From assembly GCF_049199905.1 (NCBI RefSeq), contig NZ_JBLZPK010000057.1, forward strand, positions 124,001-188,000: 64,000 nucleotides of DNA, given 5' to 3'. The notes beneath the pieces are model-generated. The model saw only the letters and a list, made by a program, of their open reading frames with translations, was not told the DNA's origin and did no database searches. Below, one piece after another: positions 14,889 to 23,256 of the stretch. This DNA comes from Shinella sp032095155. Its GTDB lineage: Bacteria > Pseudomonadota > Alphaproteobacteria > Rhizobiales > Rhizobiaceae. The position numbers were made by a program, and so were the translations under genes. Numbering within the stretch: the first letter of the stretch is position 1; each line of letters starts with the position of its first letter.

Positions 14889-16016
14889 CTATCGTACGAT
14901 GGTGAGCGTTTCCGCGGCGCGCGTAATGGCAGTGTAAAGCCAGCGTTCGCGCGTGTCGCGGAATGCAAAACTCTCATCGAACAGAACGACATCGTTCCAC
15001 TGCGAGCCCTGTGCCTTGTGCACGGTCAACGCATAGCCAAAATCGAACTCGTCATAGCGCTTGCGCGTCGACCACGGGATTTCCTCCTCGAGGTTCTCGA
15101 AGGCCGCCTTCAGCAACTTGATCTTGGCCGCGCCGCGATCCATGTCGTCGTCCTCGGGCCGGATCATCAGGTTGATGCCGGGCTTCACCGTTTCCTTCGA
15201 CGAACTCATCACCTGCCAGAGCGAACCGTTGAGCAGGCCCTTGGCCGGGTCGTTGCGCAGGCAGACCAGCTTGTCGCCGGACTGCGGATAGTCCGTCGTA
15301 AACCCCTTCAGCTCGCGAAGACGCTGGTTATAGCGCCGGCGCGTGCGGTTGGTGCCGACAAGCACCTGATCGGCCTCGAGCACCAGGGTCTGGTCGACCT
15401 CGTTGCGGCCGATGACGCGTGCGGCACCATAGTCGCCATAACCGATGTCGTTGCCCTCGCGCACCTGCATGGCAAGGCGGATGATCGGGTTGTCGCGCGC
15501 CTGCCGGTGGATGTCCGTCAGCAGATAATCCGGCTCCTGGTTGGTGAAGTAACCACCGCCGGTGACAGGCGGCAGCTGGCCGGGGTCACCGAGCACCAGG
15601 ATCGGTGTACCGAAGCTCATCAGGTCGCGGCCGAGCGCCTCGTCGACCATCGAGCATTCGTCGACCACCACGAGGGCCGCCTTGGCGACCGGGCTCTGGC
15701 GGTTGATCGAGAACATCGGCGAGATCGAGGTCTTGCCCGTCTCCTCGTCCGACACCTCTTCCTCGCCACGCGGACGATAGATCAGCGAATGGATCGTCTT
15801 GGCATTGCTCGCGCCCTTGGAGCGCAGCACCTGCGCGGCCTTGCCGGTGAAGGCGGCAAACAGCACCTCGCCATCGACATTTTCGGCAAAATGCCTGGCC
15901 AGCGTCGTCTTGCCCGTTCCGGCATAACCGAACAGCCGGAAAAGCGGTTCGCGCCCGTCCTTCAGCCACTTTGCGACGGCCTTGAGCGCTTCATCCTGTT
16001 GGGGTGCGAATTCCAT
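14889..16016 (-). CDS. RecD-like ATP-dependent DNA helicase (UvrD/AAA_30 fold)
   Basis: This 375-aa SF1B-type helicase has Walker A FGYAGTGKTTLA near residue 32, Walker B VVVDECSMVDE, motif III LGDPGQLPPV, and the C-terminal DFGYALTVHKAQGSQWNDVV with YTAITRA. It is about half the length of RecD2 and lacks an N-terminal domain, so it is the short stand-alone form seen in many alphaproteobacteria. The start at 16016 (MEFAPQQDEAL) puts the motor at the N terminus; further upstream the frame has no helicase similarity. Its precise repair or replication role is unknown. Confidence 0.88.
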   Translation of the reverse strand: MEFAPQQDEALKAVAKWLKDGREPLFRLFGYAGTGKTTLARHFAENVDGEVLFAAFTGKAAQVLRSKGASNAKTIHSLIYRPRGEEEVSDEETGKTSISPMFSINRQSPVAKAALVVVDECSMVDEALGRDLMSFGTPILVLGDPGQLPPVTGGGYFTNQEPDYLLTDIHRQARDNPIIRLAMQVREGNDIGYGDYGAARVIGRNEVDQTLVLEADQVLVGTNRTRRRYNQRLRELKGFTTDYPQSGDKLVCLRNDPAKGLLNGSLWQVMSSSKETVKPGINLMIRPEDDDMDRGAAKIKLLKAAFENLEEEIPWSTRKRYDEFDFGYALTVHKAQGSQWNDVVLFDESFAFRDTRERWLYTAITRAAETLTIVR

Positions 16017-16158
16017 GCCGGGACTTGGCAGGATTCGCGCCCGCGAAGCAAGAGGCGGAACCCCGTTCGCAGGCTGCACAATCCGCCCACCCCCTGTTTT
16101 GGCCCTGTTCGTCACGGCGGCGTCGCTGTATGGAAAACACGATCCACGGAGCGATGAC

Positions 16159-17250
16159 GTGTCCCCCGCCTCCCCGACCCCAGATGAAACCGTATCCCCG
16201 CCCAGCGGCCTTGGACGCTTGCCCGCCGCCCTGCAATGGACCTGCGTGACCTGCCTGTCGCTGGTAACCACCACACCGCTTTACATGACCGGCTTTCCGG
16301 CGGCGCTGATGATCGGCCCCATGCTTGCCGGCATCGTCGTGGCGCTTGCCGGCGGCACGATCCGCCTGCCGCGCCTCTGCTTCTTCGTCGTGCAGGTCGT
16401 CCTCGCTTTGATGATCGCCGGCACGGTGTCGCAGGATTTCGTCGCCACCTTCCTCGACAACTGGCTGCTGATCCTCGCCGTCGTCTTTTCCGTGATCGCG
16501 GTCAGCGCCTTCAGCGGCTGGATGATCGCACGCACCGGCGTCCTGCCCGGAACGACGGCGATCTGGGGCTCTTCGGCGGGCGCTGCCTCCTCCATGCTGA
16601 TGATGGCGGAAGCCTATGGCGCCGATATGCGCCTCGTCGCCTTCATGCAATATCTGCGCGTGCTGTTCGTCGCGAGCCTCGCCACACTGGTCGCGCATTT
16701 TGCCGGCCATGAGGGTGCGGCCGCACCGCCACATGCCTGGTTCGAGCCGGTACCCTTGCTTCCGCTCGTCGCGATGCTGGCCATCGGCATTCTTGCCGGC
16801 CTTGTCGCTCAGAAGCTGCGCATTCCGGCCGGTGCCTTCCTTCTCCCCTTCGCCCTCGCCTCGGTGCTCAACACGTCCGGCACCGTGACGATCGTCCTGC
16901 CGCAAGGACTGCTGGTCATCGCATTTGCGCTGCTCGGCTGGAACATCGGCCTCGGTTTCACACGCGCCATCCTCATGCATGCTCGCCGCGCCATGCTGCC
17001 GACGGTGCTCTCCATCGTCGCGCTGCTCTGTTTCTCAGGCCTTCTGGCGGCAGGGCTCGTCTTCCTGCTCGGCGTCGATCCGCTGACGGCCTATCTCGCC
17101 ACCAGCCCCGGCAGCCTCGATTCGGTTGCCGTCATCGCCGCCTCCGCCAATGTCGACATCGCCTTCGTCATGACCTTGCAGACGGCGCGGCTGATCCTCG
17201 TGACCTTCATCGGCCCGTGGCTTGCCCGCTTCGTGGCCGACCGGATCTAG
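16159..17250 (+). CDS. AbrB family (AmoA-like) membrane protein
   Basis: This 363-aa inner-membrane protein has about ten hydrophobic segments in two similar halves, the AbrB duplication type. The glycine-rich repeat motifs PGTTAIWGSSAGAASSM and SPGSLDSVAVIAASANVDIA occupy equivalent places in the two halves. It has been called an ammonia monooxygenase in databases, but it has no oxygenase motif and is more likely a transporter or regulator of one. The start is GTG at 16159 with ACGGAG upstream. It converges on the nitrile hydratase operon with a 4-base overlap. Confidence 0.85.
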   Translation: MSPASPTPDETVSPPSGLGRLPAALQWTCVTCLSLVTTTPLYMTGFPAALMIGPMLAGIVVALAGGTIRLPRLCFFVVQVVLALMIAGTVSQDFVATFLDNWLLILAVVFSVIAVSAFSGWMIARTGVLPGTTAIWGSSAGAASSMLMMAEAYGADMRLVAFMQYLRVLFVASLATLVAHFAGHEGAAAPPHAWFEPVPLLPLVAMLAIGILAGLVAQKLRIPAGAFLLPFALASVLNTSGTVTIVLPQGLLVIAFALLGWNIGLGFTRAILMHARRAMLPTVLSIVALLCFSGLLAAGLVFLLGVDPLTAYLATSPGSLDSVAVIAASANVDIAFVMTLQTARLILVTFIGPWLARFVADRI

Positions 17251-17621
17251 CCGGCGTTCTCAAGGAGGATAGGCTTGCCGTGCGGCGTCGCCTCGGCGGC
17301 GCGCGCCCAGCGGTCGGAAAGTGCGGTTTGTTCCGCCTCACTTGCCACGCCGCGCGCGGAAAGCAGCGATGACAGAGCCGTCACCCAGCACTCGAAATAA
17401 TCGGCGCCATCAACGGCACGACCGGGCCGATGCACCTCGCGCGACAGCGCCTCGGCCCATTCGGCCCAGGAAAACACGCCCTGCTCATGCAGCCGCACCG
17501 TCATCGCAAAGGCCTGCGCCTGCCAGGGCTCGGCAAAGATTGGGTCACCCTCGGCGGATGTCGGCAGGCCGGGTGTATCGGCAAGCGTCTCACACCGGCT
17601 CAAGATAGCTCTCCCAGGCAT
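17247..17621 (-). CDS. nitrile hydratase accessory/activator protein
   Basis: This 124-aa protein of the nitrile hydratase activator family contains LSRCETLADTPGLPTSAEGD and FAEPWQAQAFAMTVRLHEQG with FSWAEWAEAL. These segments resemble the beta subunit N-terminal fold, as in cobalt-type P14K partners that deliver metal to the alpha subunit. It overlaps the end of nthB by 32 bases from the ATG at 17621. A TTG at 17603 (giving MSRCE) would match family N termini better and shorten the overlap to 14 bases. It is the third gene of the operon. Confidence 0.85.
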   Translation of the reverse strand: MPGRAILSRCETLADTPGLPTSAEGDPIFAEPWQAQAFAMTVRLHEQGVFSWAEWAEALSREVHRPGRAVDGADYFECWVTALSSLLSARGVASEAEQTALSDRWARAAEATPHGKPILLENAG

Positions 17622-18249
17622 CGATGGAGACGGTCAGGCCGGGTGCAGCACCCTCGCCCCAGATCTCACCGCCATCGAAGACGACGGTATAGACCCATTG
17701 CGGGCTTTCGCCCTTGCCATGCGCATTGTCGTCGGGAAACACGAAGGCGCCCTGCACGGTCTCGATCACGCCGACCTTGTCGCGGGCATAACGCGGCAGG
17801 CGCGTGTGGGTCGTCGGGTTGAAATTGCGGGTGCGCACGCGTGCGCCGGCGGCAAAGCGCGGGGCTTCCTCCACCGGCCGGTCGCAAGGGCCGCCTTTGG
17901 CGAGCACCGCCGGCACCATGTCGGCCTTCAGGACACGCTTCGGCGTGGCGCCCTTTTCCAGCATCCGGCCCTCGGCCAGTTCCGCGGCGCTGACGAAGCC
18001 GTGGCGCTGCAACAGCGTTTCCAGCGCCCGGATCCAGATCTCGTAGTAACTCGCCGAGAGATAAGTGGCGGGCGGGATGTTTTCGCGCGCGTGGCGGCTC
18101 TCGTCGATCGTCCAGGCGCCGAAAGCGCCGCAGGACAGCGTCACGCCCAGCGCCCGCTTTTCCCAGTCGCCGTGAAAATACGGTTCGTTCGGCTCCGGCG
18201 CGACCGGGCCGAGACCATGCTGGCCACCCAGATCGTGCGGCCCGTTCAT
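17590..18249 (-). CDS. nthB: nitrile hydratase beta subunit
   Basis: This 219-aa subunit pairs with NthA and shapes the active site. It starts MNGPHDLGGQHGLGPVAPEP, the family N terminus, and carries SYYEIWIRALETLL and GARVRTRNFNPTTHTRLPRY with the arginine residues that hydrogen-bond the oxidised cysteine ligands, followed by VYTVVFDGGEIWG. The ATG overlaps the nthA stop as ATGA, so translation is coupled. The enzyme adds water to a nitrile to give an amide in the cytoplasm. Confidence 0.95.
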   Translation of the reverse strand: MNGPHDLGGQHGLGPVAPEPNEPYFHGDWEKRALGVTLSCGAFGAWTIDESRHARENIPPATYLSASYYEIWIRALETLLQRHGFVSAAELAEGRMLEKGATPKRVLKADMVPAVLAKGGPCDRPVEEAPRFAAGARVRTRNFNPTTHTRLPRYARDKVGVIETVQGAFVFPDDNAHGKGESPQWVYTVVFDGGEIWGEGAAPGLTVSIDAWESYLEPV

Positions 18250-18878
18250 GGCCGTGCCTCCGGCGCCAGCGCCAGCCCGGTGCCGATCATCGCATCGCGC
18301 GTCACGAGATCGGCGAGCGCTTCCTGGTCCAGTTCCTCGGTGCCCTCGGGGCGTTGCGGCACGACGAGGTAACGCAGCTCCGCCGTCGAATCCCAGACGC
18401 GGATTTTTTGGGTCTCGGGAAGAGTCACGCCGAATTCCGCCAGAACGCCGCGCGGATCGATGACCGCGCGCGAGCGATAGGCCGGCGCCTTGTACCAGAC
18501 GGGCGGCAGGCCGAGCACGGACCAGGGGTAACAGGAGCACAGCGTGCAGACGACGAGATTGTGCGTCTCGTCATCGTTGAACACGGCCCGCATATGCTCG
18601 CCCTGCCGGCCGGTATAACCGAGGCTGGCAATCGCCGCCGTGGCATCCCGCTTCAGCCAGTCGGCGAAATCCGGGTCCGCCCAGGCCTTGGCCACGACGC
18701 GCGCGCCGTTGCGCGGACCGATCTTCGTCTCATAGGTCTCGACGATGACATCGATCGCCTTGGGATCGATCAGGCCCTTCTCCGTCAGGATGGTTTCCAG
18801 CGCGCGCACGCGCGCTTCCATCGGCGAGAAGTGGTTGTCGTGATGGTGATCGTCGTCGTGGTCGTGATCATGCAACAT
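18246..18878 (-). CDS. nthA: nitrile hydratase alpha subunit, cobalt type, with a His-rich N terminus
   Basis: The 210-aa catalytic subunit has the metal motif VCTLCSCYPW with C111, C114 and C116. Thr between the first two cysteines and Tyr after the third indicate the cobalt type; iron types have Ser and Thr there. C114 and C116 would be oxidised to sulfinic and sulfenic acid. Residues 1-16 contain 7 histidines and 6 aspartates, an unusual extension that could hold metal. In rhizobia and Agrobacterium this enzyme is known to turn indole-3-acetonitrile into the amide, but the substrate here is not shown. It leads the operon nthA-nthB-activator. Confidence 0.96.
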   Translation of the reverse strand: MLHDHDHDDDHHHDNHFSPMEARVRALETILTEKGLIDPKAIDVIVETYETKIGPRNGARVVAKAWADPDFADWLKRDATAAIASLGYTGRQGEHMRAVFNDDETHNLVVCTLCSCYPWSVLGLPPVWYKAPAYRSRAVIDPRGVLAEFGVTLPETQKIRVWDSTAELRYLVVPQRPEGTEELDQEALADLVTRDAMIGTGLALAPEARP

Positions 18879-18912
18879 GGCAGTCCCTCAGGCGTTGCCT
18901 TTTCATACGCTC

Positions 18913-19506
18913 CTAGCGCAGCATCGGCCAGAGGCTGGCGACGAGCAGCAGCGCCATCGTGATGTTGAACCATTTCAACCGGACCGGCACGGACAGCCAT
19001 TCGCGCAGCGCCGAGCCGAAGCCGGCCCAGGTCGAGACGCTCGGGAAATTCACGATCGCGAAGGCAATGCCGACGATCAGCACGCTCATCGTGTAATTGG
19101 CCGAATTGGTATAGGTCGCCATGGCGGAGACGGCCATGACCCAGGCCTTCGGATTGACCCATTGAAAGGCGGCGGCCTCCAGGAAGCTCATCGGCCGGGC
19201 ACCGGCCTTGCCCTCGCCGAGCGAGCGCGAGGTGCCGATCTTCCAGGCGATCCAGACGAGATAGGCGCCGCCGGCAAATTTCAGCACGGTATAGACCAAC
19301 GGCACGGCCTCCAGCAGCGCGCCGAGCCCGAAACCGACGGCTAAGAGCAGCACGAGGAAACCCACGCCGATGCCGCACATATGCGGGATCGTGCGCACGA
19401 AACCGAAATTCACGCCGGAGGCGAACAGCATCATATTGTTCGGGCCGGGCGTGATGGAGGTCGTGAAGGCGAAGACCAGCAGCGCCAGAAAGATTTCGAT
19501 CTGCAT
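18913..19506 (-). CDS. LysE/RhtB family exporter
   Basis: This 197-aa inner-membrane protein with about six helices is of the amino-acid exporter superfamily. The signature TSITPGPNNMMLFASGVNFG is near the N terminus, with GFVRTIPHMCGIGVGF and AAAFQWVNPKAWVMAVSA after it. The start at 19506 (MQIEIFLALL) gives the normal length; the longer frame adds a non-hydrophobic tail. It lies 34 bases upstream of nthA in the same direction, so it may share that transcript and export a product or the amide. It is divergent from the aldo/keto reductase. Confidence 0.9.
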   Translation of the reverse strand: MQIEIFLALLVFAFTTSITPGPNNMMLFASGVNFGFVRTIPHMCGIGVGFLVLLLAVGFGLGALLEAVPLVYTVLKFAGGAYLVWIAWKIGTSRSLGEGKAGARPMSFLEAAAFQWVNPKAWVMAVSAMATYTNSANYTMSVLIVGIAFAIVNFPSVSTWAGFGSALREWLSVPVRLKWFNITMALLLVASLWPMLR

Positions 19507-19631
19507 GGCAGTCTCTTGTGATCCGGATTGTTTTTTCCGATTGATAGTCCATCTCTTGGCGACGACCAGCCAATTCTTGTCATACACACAATTCCGATTG
19601 CTGATGTATGGCGTCTCTCGTGGAGTGCAGC

Positions 19632-20477
19632 ATGAAAGCGGAACTACCGGCAGTCACCCTTCCCGGCGGAAAACAGGTCCCGGCCCTTGGCCTCGGCACC
19701 TGGCATATGGGCGAAGGCGAGGCATCGATGGCCGAGGAGGCCGCAAGCCTGCGTGCCGGGCTCGATCTCGGCATGACGGTCATCGACACGGCGGAAATGT
19801 ATGCTGACGGCGGCGCGGAGGAAGTCGTCGGCGAGGCCATCAAGGGACGGCGCGACGACGTGTTTCTCGTCAGCAAGGTGCTGCCCTACAATGCCAGCCG
19901 CGCGGGTACGATCGCCGCCTGCGAAGCCAGCCTCAAGCGCCTCGGCACCGACCATATCGAACTCTACCTCTTGCACTGGCGCGGCCGCCACCCCTTCTCC
20001 GAGACGGTGGAGGCCTTCGAGACGCTGAAGGCTGAGGGCAAGATCGGCGCCTGGGGCGTCTCGAACTTCGACATTTCCGACATGCGGGAACTGCTCGAAG
20101 ACGCCGAGCCGCGTCGCCCGGCGGCCAATCAGGTGCTCTACAATCTCGCCCGCCGCGGCATCGAATTCGATCTCCTGCGCTGGAGCCAGGTGCAGGGCAT
20201 CCCGATCATGGCCTATTCACCGCTCGACGAGGGCCGCCTTCTGGGCCATCCCGTGCTGGAGGAGATCGGCCGCATTCACAATGTCGGCTCGGCCCAGGTC
20301 GCGCTCGCCTTCCTGCTCACCAAGGCCGGCGTCATCGCCATCCCGAAATCCGGCTCGCCCGAACGGGTACGCGACAATTTCCGCGCCTCGGAAATCCGCC
20401 TGACCTCGGAGGACCTGCGCCTTCTCGACGAAGCCTTCCCGCCACCGACCCGCAAGCGGCCGCTGGAGATGATCTGA
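19632..20477 (+). CDS. aldo/keto reductase
   Basis: This 281-aa NADPH-dependent TIM-barrel oxidoreductase has its catalytic tetrad in place: Asp and Tyr in DTAEMYADG, Lys in LVSKV and His in LYLLHWRG. The cofactor loop IAIPKSGSPERVRDN and the start LPGGKQVPALGLGTW are typical. GGAG sits 7 nt before the ATG; an ATG 24 bases earlier lacks this. It ends at a strong terminator. The carbonyl substrate is unknown. Confidence 0.92.
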   Translation: MKAELPAVTLPGGKQVPALGLGTWHMGEGEASMAEEAASLRAGLDLGMTVIDTAEMYADGGAEEVVGEAIKGRRDDVFLVSKVLPYNASRAGTIAACEASLKRLGTDHIELYLLHWRGRHPFSETVEAFETLKAEGKIGAWGVSNFDISDMRELLEDAEPRRPAANQVLYNLARRGIEFDLLRWSQVQGIPIMAYSPLDEGRLLGHPVLEEIGRIHNVGSAQVALAFLLTKAGVIAIPKSGSPERVRDNFRASEIRLTSEDLRLLDEAFPPPTRKRPLEMI

Positions 20478-20483
20478 GCAAAA

Positions 20484-20517
20484 CAAAGGGCCTTTCCGTT
20501 TCCGGAAAGGCCCTTTG
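20484..20517. terminator. strong bidirectional terminator
   Basis: A 14-bp perfect stem CAAAGGGCCTTTCC/GGAAAGGCCCTTTG with a six-base loop. It lies between convergent aldo/keto reductase and ilvN genes and can end both. The T-tract is built into the stem. Confidence 0.85.
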
Positions 20518-20540
20518 CCGAATTCAAACCGTGAGAAATC

Positions 20541-21113
20541 TCACATGCCCTGCGGGCCGCGGTTCATCGCGGCGATGCCGGTGCGGCAGACTTCGACGAG
20601 GCCGAGCGGCTTCATGATCGCCACGAACTGGTCGATCTTCGAGGACTTGCCGGTGATTTCCAGGATGAAATGATCCGTCGTCGCATCGACGACCTTGGCA
20701 TGGAAGGCATCGGCCAGACGCAGCGTTTCCTGGCGCATCTCGCCGGAGCCGACGATCTTCACCAGCGCCACTTCCCGCTCGATCGGCCGTTCCTGGCCGA
20801 GCGCCTTGGCGCGCACGGTGAGGTCGACGACGCGGTGGACCGGCACGATGCGCTCGAGCTGCGACTTGATCTGCTCCAGCACGCTGGGCGTGCCGCGCGT
20901 CACGATGGTGATGCGCGACAGATGCGCCTCGTGCTCGGTCTCGGAAACCGTGAGGCTCTCGATGTTGTAGCCGCGGCCGGAGAACAGGCCGATGACGCGG
21001 GCAAGCACGCCGGGCTCGTTATCGACCAGCACGGAGAGCGTGTGGCTCTCCGCGACCTGGGTTTCCTTGGCGATGAAGTAGGCAGAACCGGTGGGCTGTA
21101 GGTGTGCGTTCAT
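20541..21113 (-). CDS. ilvN: acetolactate synthase small (regulatory) subunit
   Basis: This 190-aa subunit activates and confers valine feedback on the large subunit. The N-terminal ACT domain SHTLSVLVDNEPGVLARVIG, with GRGYNIESLTV, binds the effector. The C-terminal half HAKVVDATTDHFILEITG completes the IlvH/IlvN type. It starts 19 bases after the ilvB stop, so the two are co-transcribed, and both lie behind the attenuator at 22.97-23.12 kb. Confidence 0.96.
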   Translation of the reverse strand: MNAHLQPTGSAYFIAKETQVAESHTLSVLVDNEPGVLARVIGLFSGRGYNIESLTVSETEHEAHLSRITIVTRGTPSVLEQIKSQLERIVPVHRVVDLTVRAKALGQERPIEREVALVKIVGSGEMRQETLRLADAFHAKVVDATTDHFILEITGKSSKIDQFVAIMKPLGLVEVCRTGIAAMNRGPQGM

Positions 21114-21132
21114 GATCGTTTCTACCTTTTCA

Positions 21133-22911
21133 TCAAACGAGCTGGCGGCCCTTGGCGTCGATCGCGTTGGCGACCGCTTCGTCCGTGGCCTCGTCGGGCA
21201 GCAGCATTTCGTTATGTGCCTTGCCCGAGGGGATCATCGGGAAGCAGTTGGCGAGGTTCGCCACGCGGCAATCGAAGATGACCGGGCGGTTGACGTCGAT
21301 CATCTCCTGGATTGCGCCGTCAAGATCGGCAGGCTTGTCGCAGGCGATGCCGACGCCGCCATAGGCTTCCGCCAGCTTGACGAAGTCAGGCATGGCTTCC
21401 GTATAAGAATTCGACAGGCGGTTGCCGTGCAGCAGCTGCTGCCACTGGCGCACCATGCCCATATACTGGTTGTTCAGGATGAATATCTTGACGGGCAGAT
21501 TGTACTGGACCGCGCAGCTCATTTCCTGAATGCACATCTGGATCGAGGCATCGCCCGCGATGTCGATGACGAGGCTGTCGCGGTGCGCGACCTGCACGCC
21601 GATCGCCGCCGGGAAGCCGTAGCCCATCGTGCCGAGGCCGCCCGAAGTCATCCAGCGGTTCGGCTGTTCGAAACCGTAGAACTGCGCCGCCCACATCTGG
21701 TGCTGGCCGACTTCCGTCGTGATGTAGGTGTCGCGGTCCTTGGTCAGCTCATAGAGCCGCTCGATCGCATATTGCGGCATGATCACGTCGTTGCTCGCCT
21801 TGTAGGCAAACGAGTTGCGCGCACGCCACTTGGCAATCGAGGACCACCAGTCGCCCTGCTGCGACTTGTCGTAGTCCTTGGCGCCGGCCCGCCATAGACG
21901 GACCATGTCTTCCAGGACATTGCCGACATCGCCCAGGATCGGAACGTCGACGCGGACGTTCTTGTTGATCGAGGACGGGTCGATATCGATGTGGATCTTC
22001 TTCGAATTCGGCGAGAAGGCGTTCAGGCGGCCGGTGATACGGTCGTCGAAGCGCGCGCCGATGCAGACCATGACGTCGCAGTCATGCATCGCCATGTTCG
22101 CCTCGTAAGAACCGTGCATGCCGAGCATGCCCAGCCAGTTCTTGCCGGAAGCCGGATAGGCGCCGAGGCCCATCAGCGTGGAGGTGATCGGGAAACCGGT
22201 GATCTCGACGAGTTCGCGCAGCAGGCGCGAGGCTTCCGGACCGGAATTCACGACGCCGCCGCCGGAATAGATGATCGGGCGGCGGGCCGACTTCATCAGA
22301 CTGACGGCCGCTTCGATCGCGCGGGCATCACCCTGGATCTTCGGCTGGTAGCTTTTCTGAACGGGGGCGGCCGATGGCGGCGTGTAGGTGCCGGTGGCAA
22401 ACTGCACGTCCTTCGGGATATCGACGACGACGGGGCCCGGACGACCGGACTGCGCGACGCGGAAGGCCTCATGGATGATGCGGGCGAGATCGTTGACGTC
22501 CTTGACCAGCCAGTTGTGCTTGGTGCAGGGGCGCGTGATGCCGACCGTGTCGCATTCCTGGAAGGCATCGGAACCGATGAGCGTGGTCGGAACCTGACCG
22601 GTGAGGCAGACGAGCGGGATGGAATCCATCAGCGCATCCTGCAGCGGCGTGACGGCATTCGTCGCACCCGGACCCGACGTGACCAGCATGACGCCGACCT
22701 TGCCGGTGGAGCGGGCATAGCCTTCGGCCATGTGGCCGGCGCCCTGCTCGTGGCGAACGAGAATGTGCTCGATATCGTCCTGCTGGAAGATCTCGTCGTA
22801 GATCGGCAGCACGGCGCCGCCGGGATAGCCGAAGATATGTTCTACGCCATTGTCTTTCAGGGCCTGCAAGACAATCTCGGCGCCCGTCATCTGGTTTTCT
22901 GTTCCGCTCAT
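21133..22911 (-). CDS. ilvB: acetolactate synthase large (catalytic) subunit
   Basis: This 592-aa thiamine-diphosphate and FAD enzyme joins two pyruvates, or pyruvate and 2-oxobutyrate, in the first shared step for valine, leucine and isoleucine. The catalytic glutamate lies in the N-terminal ALKDNGVEHIFGYPGGAVL, VTSGPGATNAVTPLQDAL follows, and the ThDP motif GDASIQMCIQEMSCAVQYNL ends in ILNN. The start at 22911 (MSGTENQMTGAEIV) gives the family length; the frame stays open upstream but crosses the attenuator. Expression is controlled by the leader peptide. Confidence 0.96.
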   Translation of the reverse strand: MSGTENQMTGAEIVLQALKDNGVEHIFGYPGGAVLPIYDEIFQQDDIEHILVRHEQGAGHMAEGYARSTGKVGVMLVTSGPGATNAVTPLQDALMDSIPLVCLTGQVPTTLIGSDAFQECDTVGITRPCTKHNWLVKDVNDLARIIHEAFRVAQSGRPGPVVVDIPKDVQFATGTYTPPSAAPVQKSYQPKIQGDARAIEAAVSLMKSARRPIIYSGGGVVNSGPEASRLLRELVEITGFPITSTLMGLGAYPASGKNWLGMLGMHGSYEANMAMHDCDVMVCIGARFDDRITGRLNAFSPNSKKIHIDIDPSSINKNVRVDVPILGDVGNVLEDMVRLWRAGAKDYDKSQQGDWWSSIAKWRARNSFAYKASNDVIMPQYAIERLYELTKDRDTYITTEVGQHQMWAAQFYGFEQPNRWMTSGGLGTMGYGFPAAIGVQVAHRDSLVIDIAGDASIQMCIQEMSCAVQYNLPVKIFILNNQYMGMVRQWQQLLHGNRLSNSYTEAMPDFVKLAEAYGGVGIACDKPADLDGAIQEMIDVNRPVIFDCRVANLANCFPMIPSGKAHNEMLLPDEATDEAVANAIDAKGRQLV

Positions 22912-22967
22912 CGGTTTCCCGTCCGTCTCTTTCGTATTTCCAGGGTGCTTATCGAATTTTCGGGCAT

Positions 22968-22991
22968 AAAAAAAGGCCCCTTGGAGGAGCC
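22968..22991 (-). terminator. ilvBN attenuator (leader terminator)
   Basis: On the minus strand GGCTCC-TCCAA-GGGGCC (one G-T pair) is followed by seven T. It sits 57 bases before ilvB and after the leader peptide, so it stops transcription when the leader is translated freely. Confidence 0.85.
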
Positions 22992-22998
22992 TGCTTAC

Positions 22999-23047
22999 CG
23001 CGCATGGGTGCTTTCGCCGGATGGTTACACCACCCTGCCCATGCGCG
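22999..23047 (-). promoter_or_regulatory. leader stem of the ilvBN attenuator
   Basis: CGCGCATGGG and CCCATGCGCG form a perfect 10-bp stem whose first arm overlaps the last codons of the leader peptide. Ribosome stalling at Val, Ile or Leu codons would change its formation and so the folding of the following terminator. Confidence 0.75.
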
Positions 23048-23084
23048 TTCCCACCACAAGAATAACAACCGTCAGATTTTTCAT
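23025..23084 (-). CDS. ilvBN leader peptide, 19 aa
   Basis: The peptide MKNLTVVILVVGTRMGRVV has nine branched-chain residues (six Val, one Ile, two Leu) out of 19 and no other bias, which fits a sensor of charged valine, leucine and isoleucine tRNAs. It is followed by a stem and a terminator in the right order. The predicted promoter -10 box ends only 8 bases before the ATG, so the message may begin at or next to the start codon. Confidence 0.85.
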   Translation of the reverse strand: MKNLTVVILVVGTRMGRVV

Positions 23085-23092
23085 GGGTCGAA

Positions 23093-23121
23093 GTGTTAGC
23101 CACAAAGCCGGCGCGCGTCAA
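23093..23121 (-). promoter_or_regulatory. sigma-70-type promoter of the ilvBN operon
   Basis: On the minus strand TTGACG (23116-23121), a 17-bp spacer and TAACAC (23093-23098). The predicted start of transcription falls at about 23085, directly before the leader ATG. Confidence 0.65.
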
Positions 23122-23256
23122 CGCTTTTCCCGATGCTTCGAAACGGCACGGAATCCGGGACCGACGGGAAAAGCTGGTGCAAAGCCGCGCCAACACGAAA
23201 CGTCTTATTAAGCGGCCTCGGCTAGAATCCGCCTTTGATGGCAAGGAGTGCCGTGA

